Of a DNA stretch of 64,000 nt, positions 53,970-62,234 are shown piece by piece. The stretch comes from Lachnospiraceae bacterium (GTDB lineage: Bacteria > Bacillota > Clostridia > Lachnospirales > Lachnospiraceae): contig SVFC01000003.1 in NCBI GenBank assembly GCA_015057035.1, forward strand, positions 62,001-126,000, in the 5' to 3' direction. Below the pieces are notes generated by a model that did no database searches, was not told where the DNA came from, and worked only from the letters and a program-made list of their open reading frames with translations. Position numbers and translations under genes: made by a program. How positions within the stretch are numbered: position 1 is the first letter of the stretch; each line of letters begins with the position of its first letter.

Positions 53970-55265
53970 ATGTTACATTTTAAGTTACAGTTGGGGTGTT
54001 TGATATTACTGTTATATGTTGGATTTGTATATGTCAGAGACCGTAGAAAGTATGATCCAAAGCATAAGTTTTCAGTTTTTGACGCCTTATTTACCACAGC
54101 ACTGATTACGTTAGTGTTTGATGGATTAACGGCATATATGGTAAATCATTTGGAATATGTTGATCCAATGATTAATTTGTTTTGCCATGTAGTATTTCTG
54201 GTTGGAATTGATACTTTCATTTTTAACCTGTTTATTTATATGCTTTCCATTACAGAATCACTTCCAAAGACGTTGCCGTTTAAGATTATCGCTTATTCGC
54301 CATATGTAGTGAGTGTGGTGGTTGCAGTATTGTTTGCACCAGAATTAAAATATCTGACTCATAGTGTAAGTAATTACTCAATGGGAATTACAGCATACAC
54401 ATGCTTTGCTATGGCAGCAGTATATTCCTTATTGGCATTGATTGTGTTCTGTGTACATTTTAAACGTATTGAAAGTCACAAACGTGCAAGTATTACTACT
54501 TCGCTGATAGCAATGCTGGCAGTTGCAGGTTATCAGATTGTGAATTCCTATGTGTTGTTAACCAGCATTTGCATCACAATTATTATTTTGGGCGTGTACA
54601 TTAATCAGGAAAATCCAGCGGTAAAAGAATTAGAGCGTTACCACAAGGAAATGGTTATGGGCTTCGCTACTCTAGTGGAAAATAAGGATGGTAGCACAGG
54701 TGGTCACATTAAGAGAACATCCATTTATGTGGAGTTATTGACAGAGGAATTAAAACGCCGTGGTCATTACAAAGACATTTTGACCAAGGACTACACTAAC
54801 AATCTCTACAAGGCAGCTCCAATGCATGATATTGGTAAGGTTGCTGTACCAGATGTGATTCTACAGAAACCGGGTAAGCTCACCACAGCAGAGTTTGAAT
54901 CTATGAAATTCCACACCGTAAACGGTGGTAAAATTATCAAAGAAACCTTTGAACATCTTGGTAATGATGAGTATGCAGAAGTGGCTTATCAAGTTGCGAT
55001 GTATCATCATGAAAAATGGAATGGTAAAGGTTATCCAGAAGGATTGCAAGGGGAAGAAATTCCACTTTGTGCTAGAATTATGGCAATTGCAGATGTATTT
55101 GACGCAGTTTCCATGAACCGTTGTTATAGAGCGGCGTTACCAATAGATGAATGCTTTGATATCATTAAAAATGGTAGTGGCGTAGATTTTGACCCAGTGT
55201 TGGTTGATATCTTCATGGATATTCGCCCACAGGTGGAAGAAGCACATCATAATACAGAGGAATAA
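53970..55265 (+). CDS. HD-GYP domain protein with a membrane sensor region
   Basis: About seven hydrophobic helices fill residues 1-215, with little outside sequence, similar to 7TM-type sensor regions. The HD-GYP domain covers about 225-420: HIKRTSIYVELL, APMHDIGKVAVPD with the HD pair near 285, MYHHEKWNGKGYPEGLQGEEIP with the GYP motif near 353, and RIMAIADVFDAVS. Enzymes of this type hydrolyse c-di-GMP. A membrane or lipid signal may set its activity. It starts 12 bases after a DUF2225 gene and is followed after 2 bases by a small partner gene. Confidence 0.9.
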   Translation: MLHFKLQLGCLILLLYVGFVYVRDRRKYDPKHKFSVFDALFTTALITLVFDGLTAYMVNHLEYVDPMINLFCHVVFLVGIDTFIFNLFIYMLSITESLPKTLPFKIIAYSPYVVSVVVAVLFAPELKYLTHSVSNYSMGITAYTCFAMAAVYSLLALIVFCVHFKRIESHKRASITTSLIAMLAVAGYQIVNSYVLLTSICITIIILGVYINQENPAVKELERYHKEMVMGFATLVENKDGSTGGHIKRTSIYVELLTEELKRRGHYKDILTKDYTNNLYKAAPMHDIGKVAVPDVILQKPGKLTTAEFESMKFHTVNGGKIIKETFEHLGNDEYAEVAYQVAMYHHEKWNGKGYPEGLQGEEIPLCARIMAIADVFDAVSMNRCYRAALPIDECFDIIKNGSGVDFDPVLVDIFMDIRPQVEEAHHNTEE

Positions 55266-55267
55266 TT

Positions 55268-55546
55268 ATGCTATATACAGATGCACAGGTTGAATTCCTA
55301 AAATGTATGGATTTTATGAGACTTGGTCAGGCAATCAACCACAAACAATGGCAGAGTGCCTCCATGATTGTTAGACGACTTGATGATATGGCCCGTGAAG
55401 CTGGCATCAATGATTTTGAAAGAGCCTTCACAGGAATTCGCCAGTCTATCAATCGCAAGGACATCTACGAAGCCAAACAGATTATGGCAATCGTAGTAAA
55501 TAAGAGAGTGAAATATTTGAATGATATGAAAAGTCGTGAGTGTTAA
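55268..55546 (+). CDS. Small helical protein coupled to the HD-GYP gene (92 aa)
   Basis: I do not recognise a family. The protein looks all-helical (VEFLKCMDFMRLGQAINHKQWQSA, MIVRRLDDMAREAG, EAKQIMAIVVNKRVKYLNDM). The pattern of a helical bundle of about 90 residues is reminiscent of phosphotransfer (Hpt) or response-regulator docking proteins, but no conserved phospho-His context is clear. It starts 2 bases after the HD-GYP stop codon, with GAGGAA inside that gene's end, so translation is likely coupled. Confidence 0.75.
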   Translation: MLYTDAQVEFLKCMDFMRLGQAINHKQWQSASMIVRRLDDMAREAGINDFERAFTGIRQSINRKDIYEAKQIMAIVVNKRVKYLNDMKSREC

Positions 55547-55564
55547 TCACTCACGACTTTTTTG
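55529..55564. terminator. Bidirectional terminator between the HD-GYP operon and argG
   Basis: AAGTCGTGAGTG and CACTCACGACTT form a 12-bp stem around TTAAT, followed by T6. The stop codon of the small gene lies in the loop. Confidence 0.9.
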
Positions 55565-55575
55565 TTGCTTTTTTA

Positions 55576-56811
55576 TTACTTGAAATATTTATTAGTTTCT
55601 CCAGCTTCTTGCCACTTCATAGCTCTTACCTTCAGTGGTAATCCAAATAATGTAATGAAGCCTTCTGCATCATGGTGGTCATATAAGTCACCTGTTGTGA
55701 AGCTTGCAAGAGATTCGCTGTAGAGTGAATATGGAGAAGTTGTTCCGGCTTTGATGATATTGCCTTTGTACAGTTTGAACTTAACTTCGCCAGTTACATA
55801 TTCCTGAGTAGAGGTTACAAATGCCTGAACTGCTTCACGAAGTGGTGTGAACCATTTTCCTTCGTAAACGATCTGCGCCATCTTGTTACCCATATCTTTT
55901 TTCACTTCCATAGTAGCACGGTCGAGAACCAATTCTTCTAACTGCTGGTGTGCTTCCATTAGGATAGTTCCGCCTGGTGTTTCATATACACCACGGGATT
56001 TCATACCAACAACACGGTTTTCTACGATATCAACGATGCCAATACCATGTTTTCCACCAAGTGCGTTTAATTCACGAATGATATCAGAGACCTTCATCTT
56101 TTTACCATTTACAGAGGTTGGGATACCCTTTTCAAAAGTCATAGTTACATATTCGCCCTGATCTGGAGCTTTTTCAGGAGAAACACCAAGTACTAATAAA
56201 TGGTCGTAGTTTGGTTCCTGTGCAGGATCTTCCAATTCCAGACCTTCATGGCTGATGTGCCATAAGTTTCTATCACGGCTGTAGCTGTTGTCTGCAGAGA
56301 ATGGAAGGTCGATACCATGTGCTTTACAGTATTCGATTTCATCTTCACGAGACTGCATTGTCCAGTTGTCCTGACGCCAAGCAGCGATAATCTTAAGGTC
56401 TGGAGCAAGGGCTTTGATACCAAGTTCGAAACGAATCTGGTCATTACCTTTTCCTGTTGCACCGTGGCAGATAGCAGTAGCGCCTTCTTTTCTAGCAACT
56501 TCTACGAGCTTTTTAGCGATTCCCGGACGAGCCATGGAAGTTCCGAGCAAGTATTTGTTTTCGTATACTGCACCAGCCTGAACACATGGAATAATGTATT
56601 CGTCGCAGAATTCATCTGTAATGTCTTCAATATATAATTTGGTAGCGCCAGAAAGTTTTGCTCTTTCTTCTAATCCATCTAATTCTTCGCCCTGTCCACA
56701 GTTGATACAGCAGCAGATAACTTCGTAATCATAATTTTCCTTTAACCATGGAATAATGGCTGTGGTATCAAGACCACCTGAGTAAGCTAAAACAACTTTT
56801 TCCTTTGACAT
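55576..56811 (-). CDS. argG: Argininosuccinate synthase
   Basis: A 411-residue full-length enzyme that joins citrulline and aspartate, using [21 protein letters not shown] is the PP-loop; [33 protein letters not shown] and EGLELEDPA are signature blocks. It is divergent from argC across a region with ARG boxes. No argH is visible next to it; argH is probably elsewhere in the genome. Confidence 0.97.
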   Translation of the reverse strand: MSKEKVVLAYSGGLDTTAIIPWLKENYDYEVICCCINCGQGEELDGLEERAKLSGATKLYIEDITDEFCDEYIIPCVQAGAVYENKYLLGTSMARPGIAKKLVEVARKEGATAICHGATGKGNDQIRFELGIKALAPDLKIIAAWRQDNWTMQSREDEIEYCKAHGIDLPFSADNSYSRDRNLWHISHEGLELEDPAQEPNYDHLLVLGVSPEKAPDQGEYVTMTFEKGIPTSVNGKKMKVSDIIRELNALGGKHGIGIVDIVENRVVGMKSRGVYETPGGTILMEAHQQLEELVLDRATMEVKKDMGNKMAQIVYEGKWFTPLREAVQAFVTSTQEYVTGEVKFKLYKGNIIKAGTTSPYSLYSESLASFTTGDLYDHHDAEGFITLFGLPLKVRAMKWQEAGETNKYFK

Positions 56812-56884
56812 AATGTATATTTCCTTTCTTATATAAAAATCATCTTCCTGTCACGTCGCATCCTGCGTCGCGTTCAATAAGGAT

Positions 56885-56913
56885 ACTATACACCTGTTTT
56901 TATGCATGCGCAA
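56885..56913 (-). promoter_or_regulatory. Promoter of argG
   Basis: On the minus strand TTGCGC, 17 bases, TATAGT, 74 bases before the start. Confidence 0.6.
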
Positions 56914-56948
56914 GTGTAAAAATATACAAAAAACGCACAAATATACAG

Positions 56949-56999
56949 TTAAAAATGCATAAAATGCAAAAATAATGAATAAAAATGCATAAAAATTCA
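56949..56999. promoter_or_regulatory. Cluster of ARG boxes (ArgR operator) between argG and argC
   Basis: TGAATAAAAATGCA (56976-56989) and TGCATAAAAATTCA (56986-56999) overlap, and TGCATAAAATGCA lies at 56956-56968. These match the Firmicutes ARG box, TGAATAAAAATKCA. They lie upstream of both divergent promoters, 8 bases from the argC -35 box. Confidence 0.85.
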
Positions 57000-57007
57000 A
57001 AAAAGGC

Positions 57008-57036
57008 TTTACGAAACAGAGGAGATGTACTATTAT
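57008..57036 (+). promoter_or_regulatory. Promoter of the argC operon
   Basis: TTTACG, 17 bases, TATTAT, about 46 bases before argC and directly after the ARG boxes. Confidence 0.6.
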
Positions 57037-57082
57037 AGGTAGCAAAGGTTTTATTAACCATATTAGGAATGAGGAAATGATT

Positions 57083-58138
57083 ATGATTAAAGTAGGAATT
57101 ATTGGTTCAACTGGATATGCAGGAGCGGAATTGGTGCGTATTTTATACAACCATCCAGAGACAGAGATTGTGTGGTATGGTTCTAGAAGTTATGTGGACC
57201 AGAAATATGCATCCGTATATCAGAATATGTTTGAACTGATAGAAGATAAATGTTTGGATGACAACATCGCAGAACTGGCAGAGAAGGTGGATGTGATTTT
57301 TACAGCAACACCACAGGGATATCTGGCGGGAGTACTTACGGAAGAAATATTAAATAAGGTAAAGATTGTGGATTTGAGCGCAGACTACCGAATCAAAGAT
57401 GTATCTGTTTATGAGAAATGGTACGGTATTGAGCATAAGAGCCCACAGTTTATTGAAGAAGCGGTGTATGGACTTTGTGAAGTCAATCGCGACAAGGTAA
57501 AAAACGCAAGATTAGTTGCAAATCCAGGATGCTACACAACCTGTTCCATTTTGACAGCTTATCCATTAGTAAAGGAGGGCATCATTGATGCCAGCACTCT
57601 TATTGTGGATGCAAAATCCGGAACATCTGGTGCAGGACGTGGTGCCAAGCTTCCAAACCTGTTTTGCGAAGTGAATGAGAATATGAAGGCTTATGGAGTT
57701 GCAAGTCACAGACATACTCCTGAGATTGAGGAACAGTTAGGATATGCTGCAGGAGAAGAGATCCTGATTAATTTCACACCACATCTGGTCCCAATGAACA
57801 GGGGAATTCTGGTAACAGAATATGCTTCTCTTAAGAAAAAAGCCGATGGAACCTATCCAACCTATGAAGAAATAAAAGCGGTTTATGATTCTTATTATAA
57901 GGAAGAAACCTTTGTCCGTGTCTTAGACAAAGGCATCTGTCCAGAAATCAAATGGGTAGAAGGCAGTAACTTTGTAGATGTGAACTTTGTTATTGATGAA
58001 AGAACTGGTCGTATCATTATGATGGGTGCCTTAGATAACCTGGTAAAGGGTGCTGCAGGTCAGGCAATTCAGAATATGAACCTGTTATTTGGACTTCCTG
58101 AAAATACAGGACTTATGATGGTACCGATGTTCCCATAG
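57083..58138 (+). CDS. argC: N-acetyl-gamma-glutamyl-phosphate reductase
   Basis: A 351-residue NADPH enzyme for the third step of the acetylated arginine pathway. KVGIIGSTGYAGAELVRIL is the nucleotide-binding loop, NPGCYTTCSILTAYPL carries the catalytic Cys (about 148), and SGTSGAGRGAKL and HRHTPEIEEQL follow. The ATG at 57083 has GAGG 8 bases upstream; the ATG two codons earlier is too close to it. It heads argC-GNAT-argB-argD. Confidence 0.96.
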   Translation: MIKVGIIGSTGYAGAELVRILYNHPETEIVWYGSRSYVDQKYASVYQNMFELIEDKCLDDNIAELAEKVDVIFTATPQGYLAGVLTEEILNKVKIVDLSADYRIKDVSVYEKWYGIEHKSPQFIEEAVYGLCEVNRDKVKNARLVANPGCYTTCSILTAYPLVKEGIIDASTLIVDAKSGTSGAGRGAKLPNLFCEVNENMKAYGVASHRHTPEIEEQLGYAAGEEILINFTPHLVPMNRGILVTEYASLKKKADGTYPTYEEIKAVYDSYYKEETFVRVLDKGICPEIKWVEGSNFVDVNFVIDERTGRIIMMGALDNLVKGAAGQAIQNMNLLFGLPENTGLMMVPMFP

Positions 58139-58147
58139 AGGTGTGAT

Positions 58148-58612
58148 ATGAGCAACAACTATACTCTGCGTGTGATGCAGATTGAAGATTATGAAAAAGT
58201 ATATAACCTATGGATGACCATTGATGGTTTTGGAATCCGTTCCCTTGACGACTCCTATGAAGGGGTGGAACGATTTTTAAAGAGAAATCCAACCACCAGT
58301 GTGGTAGCGGAAAATGAGGCTGGTGATATCATTGGCGCCATTCTCTGTGGTCATGATGGCAGACGTGGTTGTTTTTATCATGTGTGTGTTCATAAGGATT
58401 ATCGTAAGCATGGCATTGGCAAAGCTATGGCGGTATTTTGTATGAAGGCTCTGCAAGAGGAGGATATCAATAAGGTATCGTTGATTGCATTTAAGTCTAA
58501 TGTAGTGGGAAATACTTTCTGGAAGAAGGTAGGATGGACGTTCCGCGAGGACCTAAACTATTATGATTTTACATTGAATGAGGACAATATCACGAAGTTT
58601 AATCGGCTATAA
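58148..58612 (+). CDS. GNAT acetyltransferase in the arginine operon, candidate N-acetylglutamate synthase
   Basis: A 154-residue single-domain GNAT protein: VAENEAGDIIGAILCGHDGRRG, VHKDYRKHGIGKAMAVFCMKAL (the acetyl-CoA loop R-K-H-G-I-G-K) and NTFWKKVGW. It lies 9 bases after argC and before argB. In most clostridial arg operons argJ takes this place and makes N-acetylglutamate. No argJ or argA is seen here, so this protein is a reasonable candidate for that step. That assignment is inference from position only; RimI-like protein acetylation or another role is possible. Confidence 0.8.
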   Translation: MSNNYTLRVMQIEDYEKVYNLWMTIDGFGIRSLDDSYEGVERFLKRNPTTSVVAENEAGDIIGAILCGHDGRRGCFYHVCVHKDYRKHGIGKAMAVFCMKALQEEDINKVSLIAFKSNVVGNTFWKKVGWTFREDLNYYDFTLNEDNITKFNRL

Positions 58613-58673
58613 AATCGTCAAAGTGGGGCAAGAAAATTAGGAATAGATTATGAAGATGAAAGAGGATGAAAGC

Positions 58674-59555
58674 ATGACAGAACAAACAAAAACTTTACAA
58701 GAAAAAGCAGAAGTATTGATTGAGGCCCTGCCTTATATTCAGAAATTTAATCGTAAGATTATCGTTGTAAAATATGGCGGTTCTGCCATGATTGATGAGC
58801 AGTTAAAACGTCAGGTAATTCAGGACGTAACCCTTCTTAAACTGGTAGGTTTTAAACCAGTGATTGTACATGGTGGCGGCAAGGAAATCAGCAAGTGGGT
58901 AAAACTCTCTGGAAAAGAGCCTGAATTCGTAAATGGCCTTCGAAAAACCGATGCTGAAACTATGGAAATTGCAGAAATGGTTTTGAATAAAGTAAATAAA
59001 TCTCTGGTTCAGCTAGTAGAAGAATTAGGAGTAAAATCTATTGGGATTAGTGGGAAAGACGGTGGTCTCTTAAAAGTAGAAAAGAAATACTCTGATGGTC
59101 AGGATATTGGATTTGTTGGAGAAGTAACAGAAGTAAATACGAAGATTATTTATGATATGTTAGAAAAGGACTTCCTTCCAATTATTTGTCCAATTGGTAT
59201 GGATGATAAATTCCAGAGCTATAACATCAATGCAGATGATGCGGCATGTGCCATTGCAAAGGCCCTCGGCGCAGAAAAACTTGCATTCTTAACAGATATT
59301 GAAGGAGTTTATGCAAATCCACAAGATCCATCTACGCTGATTTCAGAGCTGAAGGTGTCAGATGCCAAAGACTTAATTGGTACGGGATTTATTGGTGGTG
59401 GAATGCTTCCAAAACTCAATAATTGTATTGATGCCATCGACAGTGGCGTATCCAGAGTACATATTCTGGATGGTAGAATTGCCCATTGTCTGTTGCTTGA
59501 GATCTTTACTAAGAAAGGTATTGGAACAGTGATCCTTTCAGATAATGCAGAGTAA
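58674..59555 (+). CDS. argB: Acetylglutamate kinase
   Basis: An amino-acid-kinase-fold enzyme that phosphorylates N-acetylglutamate. [11 protein letters not shown] is the ATP loop, [18 protein letters not shown] the substrate site, and [29 protein letters not shown] the C-lobe block. I prefer the ATG at 58674, 8 bases after AGAGG, which gives [20 protein letters not shown] (293 aa); the ATG at 58650 also has a weak site. The N-terminal helix (residues 1-22) is of the type found in hexameric, arginine-inhibited enzymes, so feedback control is likely. Confidence 0.96.
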   Translation: MTEQTKTLQEKAEVLIEALPYIQKFNRKIIVVKYGGSAMIDEQLKRQVIQDVTLLKLVGFKPVIVHGGGKEISKWVKLSGKEPEFVNGLRKTDAETMEIAEMVLNKVNKSLVQLVEELGVKSIGISGKDGGLLKVEKKYSDGQDIGFVGEVTEVNTKIIYDMLEKDFLPIICPIGMDDKFQSYNINADDAACAIAKALGAEKLAFLTDIEGVYANPQDPSTLISELKVSDAKDLIGTGFIGGGMLPKLNNCIDAIDSGVSRVHILDGRIAHCLLLEIFTKKGIGTVILSDNAE

Positions 59556-59584
59556 AAATTATATCAGGAATTAATATTAATGGA

Positions 59585-60796
59585 ATGGGAAATGTTATGT
59601 CAAATATGAATCAATATATGGAAACGGCAGAGAAGGCTCTGTTACATACTTATAATCGTTTTCCAGTGGTTTTTGACCACGGAAAGGGTGTGTATCTCTA
59701 TGATACAGAGGGAAAAGAATACTTGGATTTTGCAGCAGGAATTGCTGTAAACTCTTTGGGATATGGTGATGAAACCTATACCGATGCATTAAAGAATCAG
59801 GTGGATAAACTATTGCATATCTCCAATTTATATTATAGCGCTCCAACAGCAGAGGCGGCTTCAAAGCTCCTTGAAGTAAGTCAGATGGACAGAGTGTTTT
59901 TCACCAATAGCGGAACAGAAGCCATTGAAGGAGCCTTAAAGGCTGCCAGAAAGTATTCTTATAGCAAATACGGCACAGAACGTTATGAGATTATTGCTAT
60001 GAATCATTCCTTCCATGGAAGAAGTATGGGGGCAGTATCCGTAACTGGAAACGCCCATTATCGTGAACCTTTTGAGCCATTGATTGGCGGAGTGAAGTTC
60101 GCAGATTTTAACGATTTGGAATCTGTAAAAACAGCCATAACAGATAAAACCTGTGCAATTCTTATGGAAACCGTACAGGGAGAAGGAGGAATCTATCCTG
60201 CAACGCCAGAGTTTTTATGTGGAGTGAAGGCGCTTTGCGAAGAAAAAGATATCCTTCTTATCTTGGATGAAATCCAGTGTGGAATGGGCCGTACAGGAGA
60301 AATGTTTGCGTGGCAGGGATACGGAGTAAAACCTGACATCTTAACTTCTGCAAAAGCGTTAGGCTGTGGTGTTCCTGTAGGTGCTTTTCTCATGACAGAG
60401 AAGGTTGCGGAATATTCCCTTGCGCCTGGAGATCATGGAACTACCTATGGTGGAAATCCATTTGTTGGAGCTGCGGTATCAGCAGTTTTGGATATCTATA
60501 AGGATAAGAATATCTTGACGCATGTGCAGGAAGTTGGTGCTTATCTGGAAGAGAAACTGGATGCACTTGTAGAAAAATATGATTGTCTTACAACCAGAAG
60601 AGGAAAGGGCCTGATGCAGGGGGTGGTCACCACAATAAAACCAGGAACTGTATGTAGCAAGGCATTAGAAAAAGGACTGGTGATTATTTCTGCCGGATCT
60701 GACGTAATTCGTATAGTTCCACCTCTTGTGATTGAGAAAAAACACGTGGATGAAATGATTTCTAAGTTAGAGGCAACAATTTCTGAAATAATCTAG
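59585..60796 (+). CDS. argD: Acetylornithine aminotransferase
   Basis: A class III PLP aminotransferase (about 400 aa) that makes N-acetylornithine. DFAAGIAVNSLGYG, NSGTEAIEGALKAARKYS, LDEIQCGMGRTGEMFAW and LTSAKALGCGVPVGAF with the PLP lysine (about 256) are all present, and GDHGTTYGGNPFVGAA follows. The start is uncertain: ATG codons at 59585 and 59597 both have weak ribosome sites. It ends the argC operon; no argF or argE is next to it. Confidence 0.93.
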   Translation: MGNVMSNMNQYMETAEKALLHTYNRFPVVFDHGKGVYLYDTEGKEYLDFAAGIAVNSLGYGDETYTDALKNQVDKLLHISNLYYSAPTAEAASKLLEVSQMDRVFFTNSGTEAIEGALKAARKYSYSKYGTERYEIIAMNHSFHGRSMGAVSVTGNAHYREPFEPLIGGVKFADFNDLESVKTAITDKTCAILMETVQGEGGIYPATPEFLCGVKALCEEKDILLILDEIQCGMGRTGEMFAWQGYGVKPDILTSAKALGCGVPVGAFLMTEKVAEYSLAPGDHGTTYGGNPFVGAAVSAVLDIYKDKNILTHVQEVGAYLEEKLDALVEKYDCLTTRRGKGLMQGVVTTIKPGTVCSKALEKGLVIISAGSDVIRIVPPLVIEKKHVDEMISKLEATISEII

Positions 60797-60805
60797 TAAT
60801 ATATC

Positions 60806-60834
60806 TTGTAAAATCCGTAATATTTCGTTAAAAT
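60806..60834 (+). promoter_or_regulatory. Promoter of the ComEA-like gene
   Basis: TTGTAA, 17 bases, TAAAAT, 46 bases before the start. Confidence 0.6.
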
Positions 60835-60850
60835 AAATAACAGCATTGAG

Positions 60851-60872
60851 ACTCCTTCCGCAAGGAAGGAGT
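60851..60872 (+). promoter_or_regulatory. Hairpin that covers the ribosome binding site of the ComEA-like gene
   Basis: ACTCCTTCC and GGAAGGAGT form a perfect 9-bp stem closed by GCAA, a GNRA tetraloop. The right arm is the ribosome site of the gene at 60880. There is no U tract, so termination of argD is less likely than control of translation. Confidence 0.6.
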
Positions 60873-60879
60873 GTTATTT

Positions 60880-61518
60880 ATGGTTAAAAAACTTATTATT
60901 TGTGCACTAATATGTATGATGTCATTGGTAAATCTGGTAGCTTGTGGTAAGCAAACAGCAGAATTTGTGAATTCTTCTCATGCGACATCAGAAGATTCTG
61001 GAATGGAGACGGAATCTAAGATGTCGGAAATGGACATGACGGAGACAGAGGAGCCTAAGACAATCTTTGTATATGTATGTGGTGCTGTGGTGTCACCAGG
61101 AGTTTATCCTATAAGCGAAGGAAGTCGGATTTGCGACCTTTTCCAGAGAGCAGGTGGCCTTACAGAAGATGCAGCCGGGGACTATTGGAACCAGGCCAGA
61201 GTACTGACAGACGGAGAGATGATTTACGTACCTACGGAAGAGGAAGCCAGGGAATATTCCAAAGAGGAATGGGATAGTGCTGCCAGTTCAGGAAATGCAA
61301 AGGATACATCAGGTGCAGACAGTAAAAAAATCAATATTAATACCGCATCCATGGAACAGCTTATGACCTTGCCGGGAATCGGGGAGTCCAAGGCTCGTGC
61401 GATTTTGTCCTACAGACAGGAAAAGGGAAAATTTACGTCTATTGAGGAACTAAAAGACATTCCGGGAATTAAGGATGGGGTATTTTCTAAAATCAAAGAT
61501 TATTTAACGATTAACTGA
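60880..61518 (+). CDS. ComEA-like DNA-binding lipoprotein (SLBB + helix-hairpin-helix)
   Basis: A 212-residue secreted protein. The N-terminus is a lipoprotein signal with LVAC and the lipidated Cys at about position 22. After an acidic Ser/Glu/Met linker, an SLBB domain (IFVYVCGAVVSPGVYPISEGSRICDLFQRAGGL) and a C-terminal pair of helix-hairpin-helix motifs (ININTASMEQLMTLPGIGESKARAILSYRQEKG, IEELKDIPGIKDGVFSKIKDYL) match ComEA, the DNA receptor of natural transformation. A lipid anchor instead of a membrane helix is a variant. The start with ATG at 60880 is chosen over the GTG at 60871 because GGAGTG sits in front. No comEC lies beside it in the window. Confidence 0.87.
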   Translation: MVKKLIICALICMMSLVNLVACGKQTAEFVNSSHATSEDSGMETESKMSEMDMTETEEPKTIFVYVCGAVVSPGVYPISEGSRICDLFQRAGGLTEDAAGDYWNQARVLTDGEMIYVPTEEEAREYSKEEWDSAASSGNAKDTSGADSKKININTASMEQLMTLPGIGESKARAILSYRQEKGKFTSIEELKDIPGIKDGVFSKIKDYLTIN

Positions 61519-61526
61519 GGTGTGTA

Positions 61527-62219
61527 ATGGCAAAGAAAGTTCTTGTAGTGGATGATGAGAAACTTATTGTAAAGGGAATCCGTTTTAGTTTGGAGCAGGA
61601 CGGAATGGAAGTAGACTGTGCTTACGATGGAGAAGAAGCCTACAATATGGCAAAAGCAACAGAGTATGATATGATTCTACTGGATGTAATGCTTCCAAAG
61701 ATGGATGGATTTGAAGTATGTCAGGCGATACGAGAATTTTCGGATATGCCAATTGTGATGTTAACTGCAAAAGGCGATGATATGGATAAGATTCTGGGCT
61801 TGGATTATGGCGCAGATGATTATATTACGAAACCTTTTAATATTTTAGAAGTAAAGGCTCGCATTAAGGCAATTATGCGTAGAACTTCTGGTGGAAGAAG
61901 GGCAGAGGTTTCCGAAACCATTATTGAAAAGGGAGATTTGAAGCTGGACTGTGACAGCAATCGTCTGTATATCAAGGGAGAAGAGGTTAACCTTACAGGC
62001 AAAGAATTTGAACTGTTAGAACTTCTTGTGAAGAATGAGAATAAGGTATATAGTCGTGAGCAGCTCTTGGAAAATGTCTGGGGCAAGGATTATCCAGGAG
62101 ATGTTCGTACAGTAGACGTACATGTTCGTCGATTGAGAGAAAAGATTGAGAAAAATCCTAGTGAGCCAAGATACGTTCACACCAAGTGGGGCGTAGGGTA
62201 TTATTATATTCAGAAGTAA
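61527..62219 (+). CDS. Response regulator, OmpR/PhoB family (WalR-like)
   Basis: A 230-residue regulator with receiver domain (VLVVDDEKLIVKGI, phospho-acceptor Asp in ILLDVMLPKMDG near 53, MLTAKGDD, DYITKPF) and winged-helix output domain (LTGKEFELLELLVKNENKVYSREQLLENVWG, VDVHVRRLREKIE). It is WalR-like in overall pattern. The kinase gene follows after 15 bases. The ComEA-like gene ends 8 bases in front, so it may be part of the same transcript. Confidence 0.92.
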   Translation: MAKKVLVVDDEKLIVKGIRFSLEQDGMEVDCAYDGEEAYNMAKATEYDMILLDVMLPKMDGFEVCQAIREFSDMPIVMLTAKGDDMDKILGLDYGADDYITKPFNILEVKARIKAIMRRTSGGRRAEVSETIIEKGDLKLDCDSNRLYIKGEEVNLTGKEFELLELLVKNENKVYSREQLLENVWGKDYPGDVRTVDVHVRRLREKIEKNPSEPRYVHTKWGVGYYYIQK

Positions 62220-62234
62220 CAAAGGGGTAGTTCC

